Position numbers and translations under genes: made by a program
Source of the DNA: Bradyrhizobium sp. AZCC 1721
GTDB taxonomy: Bacteria > Pseudomonadota > Alphaproteobacteria > Rhizobiales > Xanthobacteraceae
DNA length: 64,000 nucleotides
Assembly: GCF_036924715.1 (NCBI RefSeq)
Contig: NZ_JAZHSB010000001.1
Location: 1,355,001-1,419,000, forward strand
Direction of reading: 5' to 3'
Shown here: one piece after another, positions 16,461 to 25,957 of the stretch
Numbering within the stretch: position 1 is the stretch's first letter
Layout: each line of letters begins with the position of its first letter
The notes under the pieces: model-generated
Told to the model about the DNA's origin: nothing
Databases searched by the model: none
What the model saw: the letters and a program-made list of their open reading frames with translations, nothing else

Positions 16461-17105
16461 CTATGCGCCGGCGGCGACGTCGGCCTGGTCGTCGACCGGC
16501 TGCCAGTCCATCGTTACGAAGCCGGGCGTCTGTTCGACCCGCCGCAGCCAGGCGCGGATGGCGGGGAAGGTCGCGAGGTCGTAGTCGCAGCGGTCGGCGA
16601 CATGGGTGTAGCCGTACAGTGCGATATCGGCGACCGTGAGTTGACCGGCCGCGAAATAGGCGCGGGTCTTGAGATGGTTTTCCATCACCTGAAGCGCGGC
16701 ATAGCCGCGCTCCATCCAGTCCTCCAGCGCATGGGTCTGCAGGTCGCGGCCGCCCTTGACCAGCGACAGCCAGAAATAAGCGGCGCCGATATTGGGCTCC
16801 AGCGCGTGCTGTTCGAAGAACATCCATTGCAGCGCTTCGGCGCGCTCGACGCGCGACTCGGGGGCCAGTGACGTGCCGCCGCAAACATACCAGAGAATGG
16901 CGTTGGACTCGGCGAGGTAGCGTCCTTCGGCGACTTCCAACAGCGGCACCTGCCCGCTCGGGTTCTTCTCCAGAAATTCCGGCGTGCGGCTTTCGCCGCG
17001 GAGAATGTCGACCTCGATTGCCTCATAGGGCGCGTTGAGCAGCGCCAGCGCAAGGCGGACCTTGTAGCTGTTGCCGGAGCGCTGCATCGAGTAGAGCTTG
17101 TACAT
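16461..17105 (-). CDS. Glutathione S-transferase family protein
   Basis: The protein has 214 residues. A thioredoxin-like N-terminal domain (1-80) begins MYKLYSMQRSGNSYKVRLAL; the serine in RSGNS is the likely glutathione-activating residue. SGQVPLLE gives the cis-proline, and ESNAIL binds the gamma-glutamyl group. The C-terminal all-helical domain contains LTVADIALYGYTHVAD, the N-capping box of GSTs. It is cytosolic; the substrate is not known. The ATG at 17105 fits the family start. A frame stays open for 65 codons upstream but has no family similarity. Confidence 0.9.
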   Translation of the reverse strand: MYKLYSMQRSGNSYKVRLALALLNAPYEAIEVDILRGESRTPEFLEKNPSGQVPLLEVAEGRYLAESNAILWYVCGGTSLAPESRVERAEALQWMFFEQHALEPNIGAAYFWLSLVKGGRDLQTHALEDWMERGYAALQVMENHLKTRAYFAAGQLTVADIALYGYTHVADRCDYDLATFPAIRAWLRRVEQTPGFVTMDWQPVDDQADVAAGA

Positions 17106-19108
<2,003 letters not shown>

Positions 19109-19327
19109 GCGTTTCGCCGCGCAAGCCCGCTCCGCAGTTGATGCGGGGACGGGCCCGCGGTTCGCGACCAGCAATCGCGTCAAAGGGACGGCCGTCAAAT
19201 CACATCGCGGGTGAACAAACACGCAATGTTTTGACGGCTTCTTGATGAAGCGCCATGTTTTCGACACGGCACTTCCATCCTGTCCGCTCCGCTAAATTTG
19301 TTCATCAACATGCGGAGACTGGGATAC

Positions 19328-19840
19328 ATGCGACTCCTGACATTGACACTCGCCGCGGCGGCACTGATCGCGCCGATCGCAAGCGCCGACGCGGCGCCGC
19401 CGGTTCGCGCCGGCATCCTGCAATGTCAGGGCGGCCAGAATGTGGGCTTCGTGGTCGGTTCGGTGACGAGCCTCGAATGCGTGTTCCGCAGCGAAGGCCG
19501 CCGGCCTGAACCCTACATCGCCAAGGTGCAGCGCATCGGTCTCGATCTCGGCGTCACCGAGCAGACCCAGTTGTCGTGGGCGGTCAGTGCGCCGAACAGC
19601 CGGCTCGGGCGCGGCGAACTCGCCGGCAGCTATGGTGGCGTCGGCGCCAATGCATCGATCGGCGTCGGCGGCGGCGGCAACTTCCTGGTGGGTGGTCCGG
19701 CGAATGCCTACGCGCTGCAGCCGATCAGCCTGCAAGGCCAGACCGGATTGAACGTCGCCGCCGGCATCGCCGGCCTCGAGCTGCAACCGGTGCAGTTCGG
19801 CCCGCGCCGGCACCATCGCCGACATCACCGCCGCGGTTGA
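19328..19840 (+). CDS. DUF992 family exported protein, paralogue 1
   Basis: The 170-residue protein begins with a clear signal peptide (MRLLTLTLAAAALIAPIASADA, cleavage near residue 22). The DUF992 domain follows: VRAGILQCQGGQNVGFVVGS, then CVFRSEGRRPEPY, a glycine-rich stretch and SLQGQTGLNVAAGIAGLEL. A basic tail, HHRRHHRRG, follows the domain. It is expected in the periplasm or outer membrane; the function of DUF992 is unknown. Two further copies are near: an intact one at 21967 and a dead fragment at 23407. The ATG at 19328 was chosen for the signal peptide; in-frame ATGs at 19298 and 19310 would spoil it. A strong terminator follows. Confidence 0.88.
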   Translation: MRLLTLTLAAAALIAPIASADAAPPVRAGILQCQGGQNVGFVVGSVTSLECVFRSEGRRPEPYIAKVQRIGLDLGVTEQTQLSWAVSAPNSRLGRGELAGSYGGVGANASIGVGGGGNFLVGGPANAYALQPISLQGQTGLNVAAGIAGLELQPVQFGPRRHHRRHHRRG

Positions 19841-19854
19841 GGATGACGTTAAGG

Positions 19855-19882
19855 AAAAGGCCCGCGTAAGCGGGCCTTTTTT
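19855..19882 (+). terminator. Rho-independent terminator of the DUF992 gene
   Basis: Perfect stem AAAAGGCCCGC / GCGGGCCTTTT with a GTAA loop and a run of six T. It starts 14 bases after the stop codon of the first DUF992 gene. The group II intron begins directly behind it. Confidence 0.93.
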
Positions 19883-19884
19883 GT

Positions 19885-21760
19885 GTGTGCCGAGTATGAG
19901 CGACAGCTTGGAGGTGAAAGTCCTCTATCCAGCCTGATGGCGGCGAAGGATTAGCGAAGCGCAAGGGTGCCACCGCGAGGTGGGGTCTGAAGAAAGCGTG
20001 GAGCAAAGCCGCGGCCCGATGGACAAATACCGGATAACGAGGCCTACCCGGCCGGACGAGCGAGCACATGATCGCGAAGTCCACGGTCATCAAGGACCGG
20101 GGTGGTAAATCCGGCGGGCGTGCGGCGAAGGCGGTCGGTCTTACCTCGGGAGGTCTGCGCTGTGTCCCGACTTCGGGACTGAGGCCGTCGCAAGGCGGCC
20201 TGACCGCCGTGCAGAAGTCAGCCGAGGGCATAGTAGGCGGCAGCGCGCCGCCGAAGGCCTGAACGGTGGAAGAGGCCAGTAGAGCGGCGATCTCGTGCGA
20301 GCCATGCGGCAGAAGAATCAGGTCGAGCTAGACTTGGGCACCGGAGCGGAGGGTGAAACCCGAAGCGCTGCCGCCCGAGAGCCCGAAGCGCGCACGGCGA
20401 GAGCCTGTCTCGAACGCCCGGCGGTCGCAGGACCGTCGATGGAAGACATTGTCGAGCGTGAGAATCTGAGGAAGGCGTTGGCGCAAGTGAAGCGCAACAA
20501 GGGCGCGGCAGGCATCGACGGCATGAGCGTCGATGGTCTGTCGGCCTACCTGAAGGAGCACTGGCCCACGATCCGGGCTCAGCTACTTGATGGCACCTAC
20601 CAGCCACAGCCGGTGCGGCGGGTGGAGATACCGAAGGCGTCGGGCGGTCTGCGGCTGCTCGGCATCCCGACGGCGCTCGACCGCTTCATCCAGCAGGCGG
20701 TGATGCAGGTGCTGCAAGTTGACTGGGACCCGACGTTCTCCGAGACGAGCTTCGGCTTCCGGCCGAAGCACTCGGCGCACCAGGCGGTGGAACGGGCGCA
20801 GGCGTATATCGCGTTCGGGCATGCCATCGTCGTGGACATCGACCTGGAGAAGTTCTTCGACCGGGTCAACCACGACATCCTGATGGGGCTCGTTGCCAAG
20901 CGGGTTGCTGACAAACGCATCCTGAAGCTCATCCGCGGCTTTCTGACCGCGGGCGCGCTGGAGGGAGGCTTGGTCAGTCCGACGGAGGAGGGCACGCCGC
21001 AGGGCGGTCCGCTCTCGCCGCTGTTGTCGAACCTGATGCTGGATGTGCTGGACAAGGAACTGGAGAAGCGCGGTCACCGCTTCGTGCGCTACGCCGACGA
21101 CTGCAACATCTATGTGCGCAGTCAAAAGGCGGGCGAGCGGGTGATGGCCGGCATCGAACGGTTCCTTGCCAAGCGCCTCAGGCTGAGGGTCAACACGGTC
21201 AAGAGTGCGGTCGCCAAACCGGGTGTTCGCAAGTTCCTGGGCTTCAGCTTCACCGCTGGGCGACAGCCGCGACGGCGCATCGCGCCGCAGGCCATCGCCC
21301 GCTTCAAGGCGAGAGTTCGGGGATTGACGCGGCGCTCGTGCGGACGAAGCCTCGCGCAGATCGTCAAGGAGTTGTCCGTCTATCTGAAAGGATGGCGCGG
21401 CTACTTCGGCTTCTGCCAAACCTCCTCGGTGCTGCGCGCGCTTAATGAGTGGCTCAGGCGGCGGTTGCGCGCCATCGCCTGGAAACAATGGAAACGGGGT
21501 GACACTCGCTTCACCGAGCTGCGACGCCGCGGCGTCGGCCGGGATCTGGCGGCGAAAACCGCCGGAAGCCCACATGGCCCTTGGCGGCTCGCGAACAGCC
21601 CCGCACTCACCATGGCCCTGCCAAACAGCTTCTTCAGTTCACTCGGCCTGGCTTCCATCGCGGCACAGCGATCCGCATAATCTGCCGAACCGCCGGATAC
21701 GGACCCGTATGTCCGGTGGTGTGGGAGGGGCGGAGCCGCGAGGCTCCCCCCTATCCCGAT
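19885..21760 (+). mobile_element. Complete group II intron inserted behind a terminator
   Basis: A 5' boundary of the GTGTG type lies at 19883-19885, immediately after the terminator T-run. About 420 bases of structured ribozyme (domains I-III) precede the reverse transcriptase frame in domain IV. Domain V is recognisable at about 21684-21723 (GAACCGCCGG stem closing with CCGGTGGTGTG). A domain VI hairpin follows, GGAGGGGCGGAGCC / GGCTCCCCCC, with the end CTATCCCGAT at 21760. Position behind a terminator stem-loop and the absence of an endonuclease domain fit bacterial class C (IIC) introns. Exact ends need an empty-site comparison. Confidence 0.85.
20304..21680 (+). CDS. ltrA: Group II intron reverse transcriptase/maturase
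   Basis: This is the intron-encoded protein of 458 residues that splices the intron RNA and copies it into DNA at the target. The reverse-transcriptase domain carries NKGAAGIDGMSVDGL (motif 0/1 region), IPKASGGLRLLGIPT (2), DIDLEKFFDRVNHD (3), GTPQGGPLSPLLSN (4), RYADD at 262-266 (5, catalytic aspartates) and KFLGFSF (7). The maturase X domain follows (about 310-430, with LKGWRGYFGFCQT). No Cys/His zinc-finger endonuclease domain is present, as in class C proteins. The ATG at 20304 follows a GTG at 20295 that is equally possible. The catalytic motifs are intact, so the element may be active. Confidence 0.95.
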   Translation: MRQKNQVELDLGTGAEGETRSAAAREPEARTARACLERPAVAGPSMEDIVERENLRKALAQVKRNKGAAGIDGMSVDGLSAYLKEHWPTIRAQLLDGTYQPQPVRRVEIPKASGGLRLLGIPTALDRFIQQAVMQVLQVDWDPTFSETSFGFRPKHSAHQAVERAQAYIAFGHAIVVDIDLEKFFDRVNHDILMGLVAKRVADKRILKLIRGFLTAGALEGGLVSPTEEGTPQGGPLSPLLSNLMLDVLDKELEKRGHRFVRYADDCNIYVRSQKAGERVMAGIERFLAKRLRLRVNTVKSAVAKPGVRKFLGFSFTAGRQPRRRIAPQAIARFKARVRGLTRRSCGRSLAQIVKELSVYLKGWRGYFGFCQTSSVLRALNEWLRRRLRAIAWKQWKRGDTRFTELRRRGVGRDLAAKTAGSPHGPWRLANSPALTMALPNSFFSSLGLASIAAQRSA

Positions 21761-21764
21761 TGAT

Positions 21765-21820
21765 GTCATTCCGGGCCGATGCGCAGCATCGAACCCGGAA
21801 TCTCGAGATTCTCAGGTGCG
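21765..21820. repeat. GTCATTCCGGG repeat, copy 2
   Basis: Starts four bases after the intron end with GTCATTCCGGGCCGATGCGC and contains ACCCGGAATCTCGAGATTC, shared with the copy at 6375-6452. The intron therefore sits exactly between a terminator and this element. Confidence 0.7.
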
Positions 21821-21966
21821 TAATTTGCGCACCATAGTTCGTCGCTTCGCGCTTCCGCCATTCTGGTACTACCTGTGATGTTGTGGCATAGAACGGCAAG
21901 CGCCGCGGGCACGGCGCTCCGATTTGCATTCTTTGCTCGCATCGCTTTCTTTCCGGAGCTTACTTC

Positions 21967-22446
21967 ATGCGTCGTTCCTTCATCCTCGCCGCTGCCGTTC
22001 TCGCTACGCTGGCTTCATCCATCGGCGCCAATGCGCAGCAGGGGCAGCGCGTGCAGGTCGGCGTGCTGGAGTGTCGCGGCGGCGCCAGTGTCGGTTTCGT
22101 CGTCGGTTCCGTCACTCACCTCGGTTGCGTGCTGCGCGCAGAAGGGATGCCGGAAGATCGCTATGTGGCCACCATCCGCAAAGTCGGACTCGATCTCGGC
22201 ATCACCCAGGAATCGGCGCTGGCCTGGGGCGTGTTCGCACCTGTCGCGCGGCTCGGGCCGGGCGGCCTTTCCGGCGATTATGTCGGCGCGCAAGGCAGCG
22301 CGACGCTTGGCGTCGGTGTCGGCGGCAACGTACTGGTCGGCGGCTCGGCGAACTCGATCGCGCTGCAGCCGCTCAGCCTGCAGGGCCAGGTAGGGGTCAG
22401 CATCGCCGCCGGATTGGAAAGTCTGGAGCTGCGGCCGGGGCGCTGA
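21967..22446 (+). CDS. DUF992 family exported protein, paralogue 2
   Basis: The 159-residue protein has a signal peptide (MRRSFILAAAVLATLASSIGANAQ) and then the DUF992 domain: VGVLECRGGASVGFVVGS, HLGCVLRAEGMPEDRY, a Gly-rich centre, and SLQGQVGVSIAAGLESLEL. It shares most conserved positions with the copy at 19328 but lacks the basic tail. It is probably periplasmic or outer-membrane-attached, of unknown function. It lies downstream of the intron and a repeat, so it needs its own promoter; TTTCCGGAGCTTACTTC before the ATG gives a GGAG ribosome-binding site. Its last third is nearly duplicated in the fragment at 23407-23523. Confidence 0.88.
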   Translation: MRRSFILAAAVLATLASSIGANAQQGQRVQVGVLECRGGASVGFVVGSVTHLGCVLRAEGMPEDRYVATIRKVGLDLGITQESALAWGVFAPVARLGPGGLSGDYVGAQGSATLGVGVGGNVLVGGSANSIALQPLSLQGQVGVSIAAGLESLELRPGR

Positions 22447-22496
22447 TCGGAGCGGCCTATCTCCGTCATTGCGAGCCAACGGGGCTAGCATCAATC

Positions 22497-23330
22497 ATGA
22501 TTTCCAATCATCAGATTGCGTCCGGCCAGGCCAGGCTCGCCGCGACAGTCGTCGGCCACGGCGACCCTGTCGTCTTTCTGCATGCAGCGGTCTGCGATAG
22601 TCGCATGTGGCGCGCGCAACTCGATGCACTCGGCGCAAGCAACAAGGCGATCGCGTACGATCGGCGGGGCTTTGGCGAGACTCGCGCGGAAAAGGAGGAC
22701 TTTTCTGCAGTCGCGGATTTGTTGGCGGTGATTGACGCCGTCGGGAACGGCGCGCCGACGATCCTTGTTGGATGCTCTCAGGGTGGACGGGTCGCACTCG
22801 ACACTGCTCTTCTGCATCCATCCTATGTCCGCGCGCTCGTTCTCATTGCGCCCGCCGTGAGCGGCGCGCCAGAGCCGATCTATCCGTCTGAGATCGAGGG
22901 CCTGATGGCCAAGCTCAAGGACGCCGAACGAGCTGGCGATTTGGATCGCGTGAACGCAATCAAGGCTCATCTTTGGCTGGACGGTCCACTGCAGCCCGAG
23001 GAGCGTGTCACAGGTGAGGCGCGCCGGCTGTTCCTCGACATGAACGCCATTGCGCTGCGGTCGCCGTCGGCCGGGTCGAATCTCGATGTCGTGCCCACCT
23101 TCCATCGTTTGCGCGAGATATCAGCACCATCGCTTGTGATCTGGGGTGACCTCGATTTTCCGCACATTCAGGAACGAAGCCGCCACATTGCAACGACGAT
23201 GTTGAAGGGGGCAGGCCATATGTTGACCGGCACTGCCCATCTACCGAGCCTGGAGCGGCCAACTGAGATCACCGGCCTCGTTGCGGAGTTCATCGATTGC
23301 GGCTCCGGCCCATCGAACGTAGCCGGATGA
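22497..23330 (+). CDS. Alpha/beta hydrolase
   Basis: The 277-residue protein has the alpha/beta-hydrolase fold. GDPVVFLHAAVCDSRMW gives the oxyanion-hole region (usually HG, here HA). YDRRGFGET follows strand 4. The nucleophile elbow is VGCSQGG with the catalytic Ser. LVIWGDLDFP holds the acid residue. A His in GHMLTGTAHLPSLERP, the usual histidine position of this family, completes the triad. It is closest in style to soluble esterase or meta-cleavage-product hydrolases, substrate unknown. It is bracketed by the intact DUF992 gene and the DUF992 fragment, so it may have been carried in the same duplication. Confidence 0.88.
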   Translation: MISNHQIASGQARLAATVVGHGDPVVFLHAAVCDSRMWRAQLDALGASNKAIAYDRRGFGETRAEKEDFSAVADLLAVIDAVGNGAPTILVGCSQGGRVALDTALLHPSYVRALVLIAPAVSGAPEPIYPSEIEGLMAKLKDAERAGDLDRVNAIKAHLWLDGPLQPEERVTGEARRLFLDMNAIALRSPSAGSNLDVVPTFHRLREISAPSLVIWGDLDFPHIQERSRHIATTMLKGAGHMLTGTAHLPSLERPTEITGLVAEFIDCGSGPSNVAG

Positions 23331-23406
23331 GCATCGCGACATCCGGGGCTCCTTGGTTGGTTCTTGTCCCGCATTTCGCTGCGCTCCTGCGGGTGCTGAG
23401 CGCCGT

Positions 23407-23523
23407 GGCAACGTCGGCGGCTCCGCCAATTCGATCGCGCTGTAGCCCTTGAGCGTGCAGGGCCAGGTAGGCGTCAGCATTGCTGCCGGATTGGAAAGTT
23501 TGGAACTCAGGCCGGGGCGTTAA
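23407..23523 (+). pseudogene. Remnant of a third DUF992 copy
   Basis: The 39-codon fragment translates as GNVGGSANSIAL, then a TAG, then PLSVQGQVGVSIAAGLESLE and LRPGR followed by TAA. This equals the C-terminal end of the DUF992 gene at 21967, with a six-base deletion (VLV reduced to V) and a CAG-to-TAG change at the Gln before PLS. No signal peptide or N-terminal domain part remains upstream. Confidence 0.85.
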
Positions 23524-23546
23524 TTGTTAATCACGCCTTTCTCCCC

Positions 23547-23607
23547 GTCATTGCGAAGCAATTTCCCGAGTGGGAAGGTGGATTTGCTTCGCTTCACTCG
23601 CAATGAC
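23547..23607. repeat. GTCATTGCGAG palindromic repeat, copy 2
   Basis: A shortened copy: GTCATTGCGAAGCAA at the left and GCTTCACTCGCAATGAC at the right, with TTCCCGAGTGGGAA as a central stem. With the DUF992 remnant it fills the 409-base gap before the EF-G-like gene. Confidence 0.75.
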
Positions 23608-23739
23608 GGCGGCTGGCGCCCCGAACACCCCGCCTCGCACCGCAGCGATGTTTTCCCGCTTGCCAAATCGTTGCGACAGGCGGAGCATCAGAGGTCGCCG
23701 ACCCAATCACGGGCCGAGCTCCAAAACAGGGAGGCGGCA

Positions 23740-25788
23740 ATGGGACAAGACGTCAGAAGTCCCCAAGGTCCACGGTGCATTGCACTGGTGGGCCCTTTCC
23801 AGAGCGGTAAAACCACACTTCTAGAAGCAATACTGGCGCGAACGGGCGCCATTAAAAGTGCCGGCAGCGTCGATGCGGGAACTTCCGTCGGCGATGCCAG
23901 CCCCGAAGCGCGCCATCACAAGATGGGCGTGGCCTTGAGCGCCGCCACCACCACCTTCATGGGCGACAGTTACACCTTTATCGATTGTCCCGGCTCGGTC
24001 GAGTTCGCGCATGACATGCGCGCCGCGTTGCCCGCGGTCGATGCCGCGGTCGTGGTCTGCGAGGCGGACGAGAAGAAGCTGCCGCAACTGCAGATCATCC
24101 TGCGCGAGCTGGAAGATCTCGGCATTCCGCGTTTTCTGTTTTTGAACAAGATCGACCGCGCCAACAAGCGCATCCGCGAAACGCTGGCAACCCTGCAGCC
24201 GGCCTCGCGCGTGCCGCTGGTGCTGCGGCAGATTCCGATCTGGAACGGCGACTTGATCGAAGGCTTTGTCGACCTCGCACTGGAGCGCGCCTTTGTTTAT
24301 CGCGAGCACAAGCCTTCCGAGGTGATCGCGCTGCAAGGCGGCGATCTCGACCGAGAGAAGGAAGCGCGCTTCTCGATGCTTGAAAAGCTCGCCGATCATG
24401 ACGACGCGTTGATGGAGCAGTTGCTGGAAGACATCCAGCCGCCGCGCGACGCGGTGTTCGACGATCTCGCCCGCGAATTGCGCGAAGGGCTGATCTGTCC
24501 GGTTCTGCTGGGCGCCGCGAGCCGCGAGAACGGCGTGCTGCGGCTGATGAAGGCGCTGCGGCATGAATCGCCCGGCGTTGTTGAAACGGCGAAACGCCTC
24601 GGCGCATCGTCGCAAAAGGAGGCGCTGGTCTATGTGTTCAAGACGCTGCATCTGCAGCACGGCGGCAAGCTGTCGCTGACGCGGCTGCTCGCCGGCCATC
24701 TCGATGACGGCGCGACGCTGCAATCGTCCTCCGGCGAAGCCGGACGGGTGTCCGGCATTCTCGCGGTCAACGGCGCGCACGATACCAAGCGCTCCGCGGC
24801 GGAAGCCGGCGAGACGATCGCGCTCGGCAAGCTCGACGCGATCAAGACCGGCGATACGCTGTCCAGCGGCAAGGCCGCGCCGGCGGCACTGGTGCAGATC
24901 GCGCCGACACCGCCGGTGCTTGCCATGTCGCTATCGGCGGCCGATCGCAAGGACGACGTCAAGCTGGGCCAGGCGCTGCTGCGGCTGAACGAGGAAGATC
25001 CGTCGCTGACGATGATCCAGAACCAGCGCACCCACGATATCGTGCTGTGGGGGCAGGGCGAGATGCATCTGCGCGTCGCGCTCGAGCGTCTGCGCGACCG
25101 CTTCGGCGTCAACGTCAAATCGCAGCCGCCGGCGATCGGCTATCAGGAGACCATCCGCAAGCCGATCACCCAGCGCGGCCGCCACAAGAAGCAATCCGGC
25201 GGCCACGGCCAGTTCGGCGACGTGGTGCTGGAAATCAAACCGATGCCGCGCGGCTCGGGCTTCGAGTTCCACGAAAAGGTGGTCGGCGGCGCGGTGCCGA
25301 AAAATTATATCGGCGCGGTGCAAGAGGGCGTGGTCGACGGCCTCGCCAAGGGTCCGCTCGGTTTTCCCGTCATCGACGTCGAGGTCACGCTCATCGATGG
25401 CTCCTATCACAGCGTCGATTCGTCCGATCTCGCGTTCCGCACCGCGGCCCGTGTCGGCATGACCGAGGCGCTGCCGCAGTGTCAACCGGTGCTGCTGGAG
25501 CCGATCCACATGGTGGAGATCGTCTGCCCGACGGAGGCGACGGCGAAGATCAACGCGATCCTGTCGGCGCGACGCGGCCAGATTCTCGGCTTCGACACCC
25601 GCGAGGGCTGGCCGGCATGGGACTGCGTCCGCGCCACCATGCCGGAGGCGGAGATCGGCGATCTGATCGTGGAGTTGCGCTCGGCCACCGCCGGCGCCGG
25701 CGGTTTCACCCGCCAGTTCGACCGCATGGCCGAGGTCACCGGCCGCGCCGCCGACCAGATCATCGCCGCGCATCGCGTCGCGGCGTAG
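23740..25788 (+). CDS. Elongation factor G-like GTPase (FusA paralogue)
   Basis: The 682-residue translational-type GTPase has P-loop GPFQSGKT (18-25), G3 DCPGSVEF and G4 NKID (FLNKIDRAN), then EF-G domains II-V: ALVYVFKTLH (II), DPSLTMIQNQRTHDIVLWGQGEMHL split over domain III, the domain IV core GGHGQFGDVVLEI and the domain V end. Canonical G2 and effector residues are weak: the switch I region (GVALSAATTTF) is unusual for EF-G. These features match the group of EF-G-like proteins (FusA2/TetM-like relatives) that do not replace EF-G and whose role is unclear. The start ATG at 23740 has GGGAGG upstream. It is cytosolic and not in a ribosomal operon. Confidence 0.9.
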   Translation: MGQDVRSPQGPRCIALVGPFQSGKTTLLEAILARTGAIKSAGSVDAGTSVGDASPEARHHKMGVALSAATTTFMGDSYTFIDCPGSVEFAHDMRAALPAVDAAVVVCEADEKKLPQLQIILRELEDLGIPRFLFLNKIDRANKRIRETLATLQPASRVPLVLRQIPIWNGDLIEGFVDLALERAFVYREHKPSEVIALQGGDLDREKEARFSMLEKLADHDDALMEQLLEDIQPPRDAVFDDLARELREGLICPVLLGAASRENGVLRLMKALRHESPGVVETAKRLGASSQKEALVYVFKTLHLQHGGKLSLTRLLAGHLDDGATLQSSSGEAGRVSGILAVNGAHDTKRSAAEAGETIALGKLDAIKTGDTLSSGKAAPAALVQIAPTPPVLAMSLSAADRKDDVKLGQALLRLNEEDPSLTMIQNQRTHDIVLWGQGEMHLRVALERLRDRFGVNVKSQPPAIGYQETIRKPITQRGRHKKQSGGHGQFGDVVLEIKPMPRGSGFEFHEKVVGGAVPKNYIGAVQEGVVDGLAKGPLGFPVIDVEVTLIDGSYHSVDSSDLAFRTAARVGMTEALPQCQPVLLEPIHMVEIVCPTEATAKINAILSARRGQILGFDTREGWPAWDCVRATMPEAEIGDLIVELRSATAGAGGFTRQFDRMAEVTGRAADQIIAAHRVAA

Positions 25789-25796
25789 CTGTGCGT

Positions 25797-25829
25797 CTCC
25801 CTCCCCCCGTGAAGGACGGGGAGAGGGAG
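25797..25829. repeat. CTCTCCCC-family repeat, short copy
   Basis: CTCCCTCCCCCCGTGAAGGA followed by CGGGGAGAGGGAG: one hairpin of the family seen at 1450-1492, directly after the stop of the EF-G-like gene. Confidence 0.65.
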
Positions 25830-25884
25830 AGGGAGAGCACCGGCCCGCGTGCTTGACACGGCTGGCGGGACACGAAATGGATCG

Positions 25885-25916
25885 CCTTCCAAGAATTTTG
25901 CAAGAATTTTGGAAGG
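25885..25916. promoter_or_regulatory. Nested inverted/direct repeat before aroE
   Basis: CCTTCCAA and TTGGAAGG form perfect 8-base outer arms around two direct copies of CAAGAATTTT (25890-25899 and 25901-25910). A TTGACA hexamer lies upstream at 25853-25858. The right arm overlaps the ribosome-binding site GGAAGG of the ATG at 25922, so the structure could act as an operator or as an RNA hairpin hiding that site. Confidence 0.5.
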
Positions 25917-25921
25917 AAACC

Positions 25922-25957
25922 ATGCCTGTCCGCGCCGCCGAGAACGATCGTGCCTAA
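25922..25957 (+). other. Possible 11-codon leader frame overlapping the aroE start
   Basis: An ATG at 25922 with a strong GGAAGG site five bases upstream encodes MPVRAAENDRA and stops at TAA 25955-25957, overlapping the aroE GTG at 25950 by eight bases. It may be a coupling leader, or the true aroE start now separated by a single-base frameshift. Confidence 0.4.

Noticed and set aside
20583-21575. 330-codon minus-strand frame opposite the intron reverse transcriptase
   Set aside because: It overlaps the well-supported maturase gene, with no motif of its own.
22465-22476. GTCATTGCGAG half element after the second DUF992 gene
   Set aside because: Only the left arm is present; recorded as a truncated relative of the repeat family, not as a full copy.
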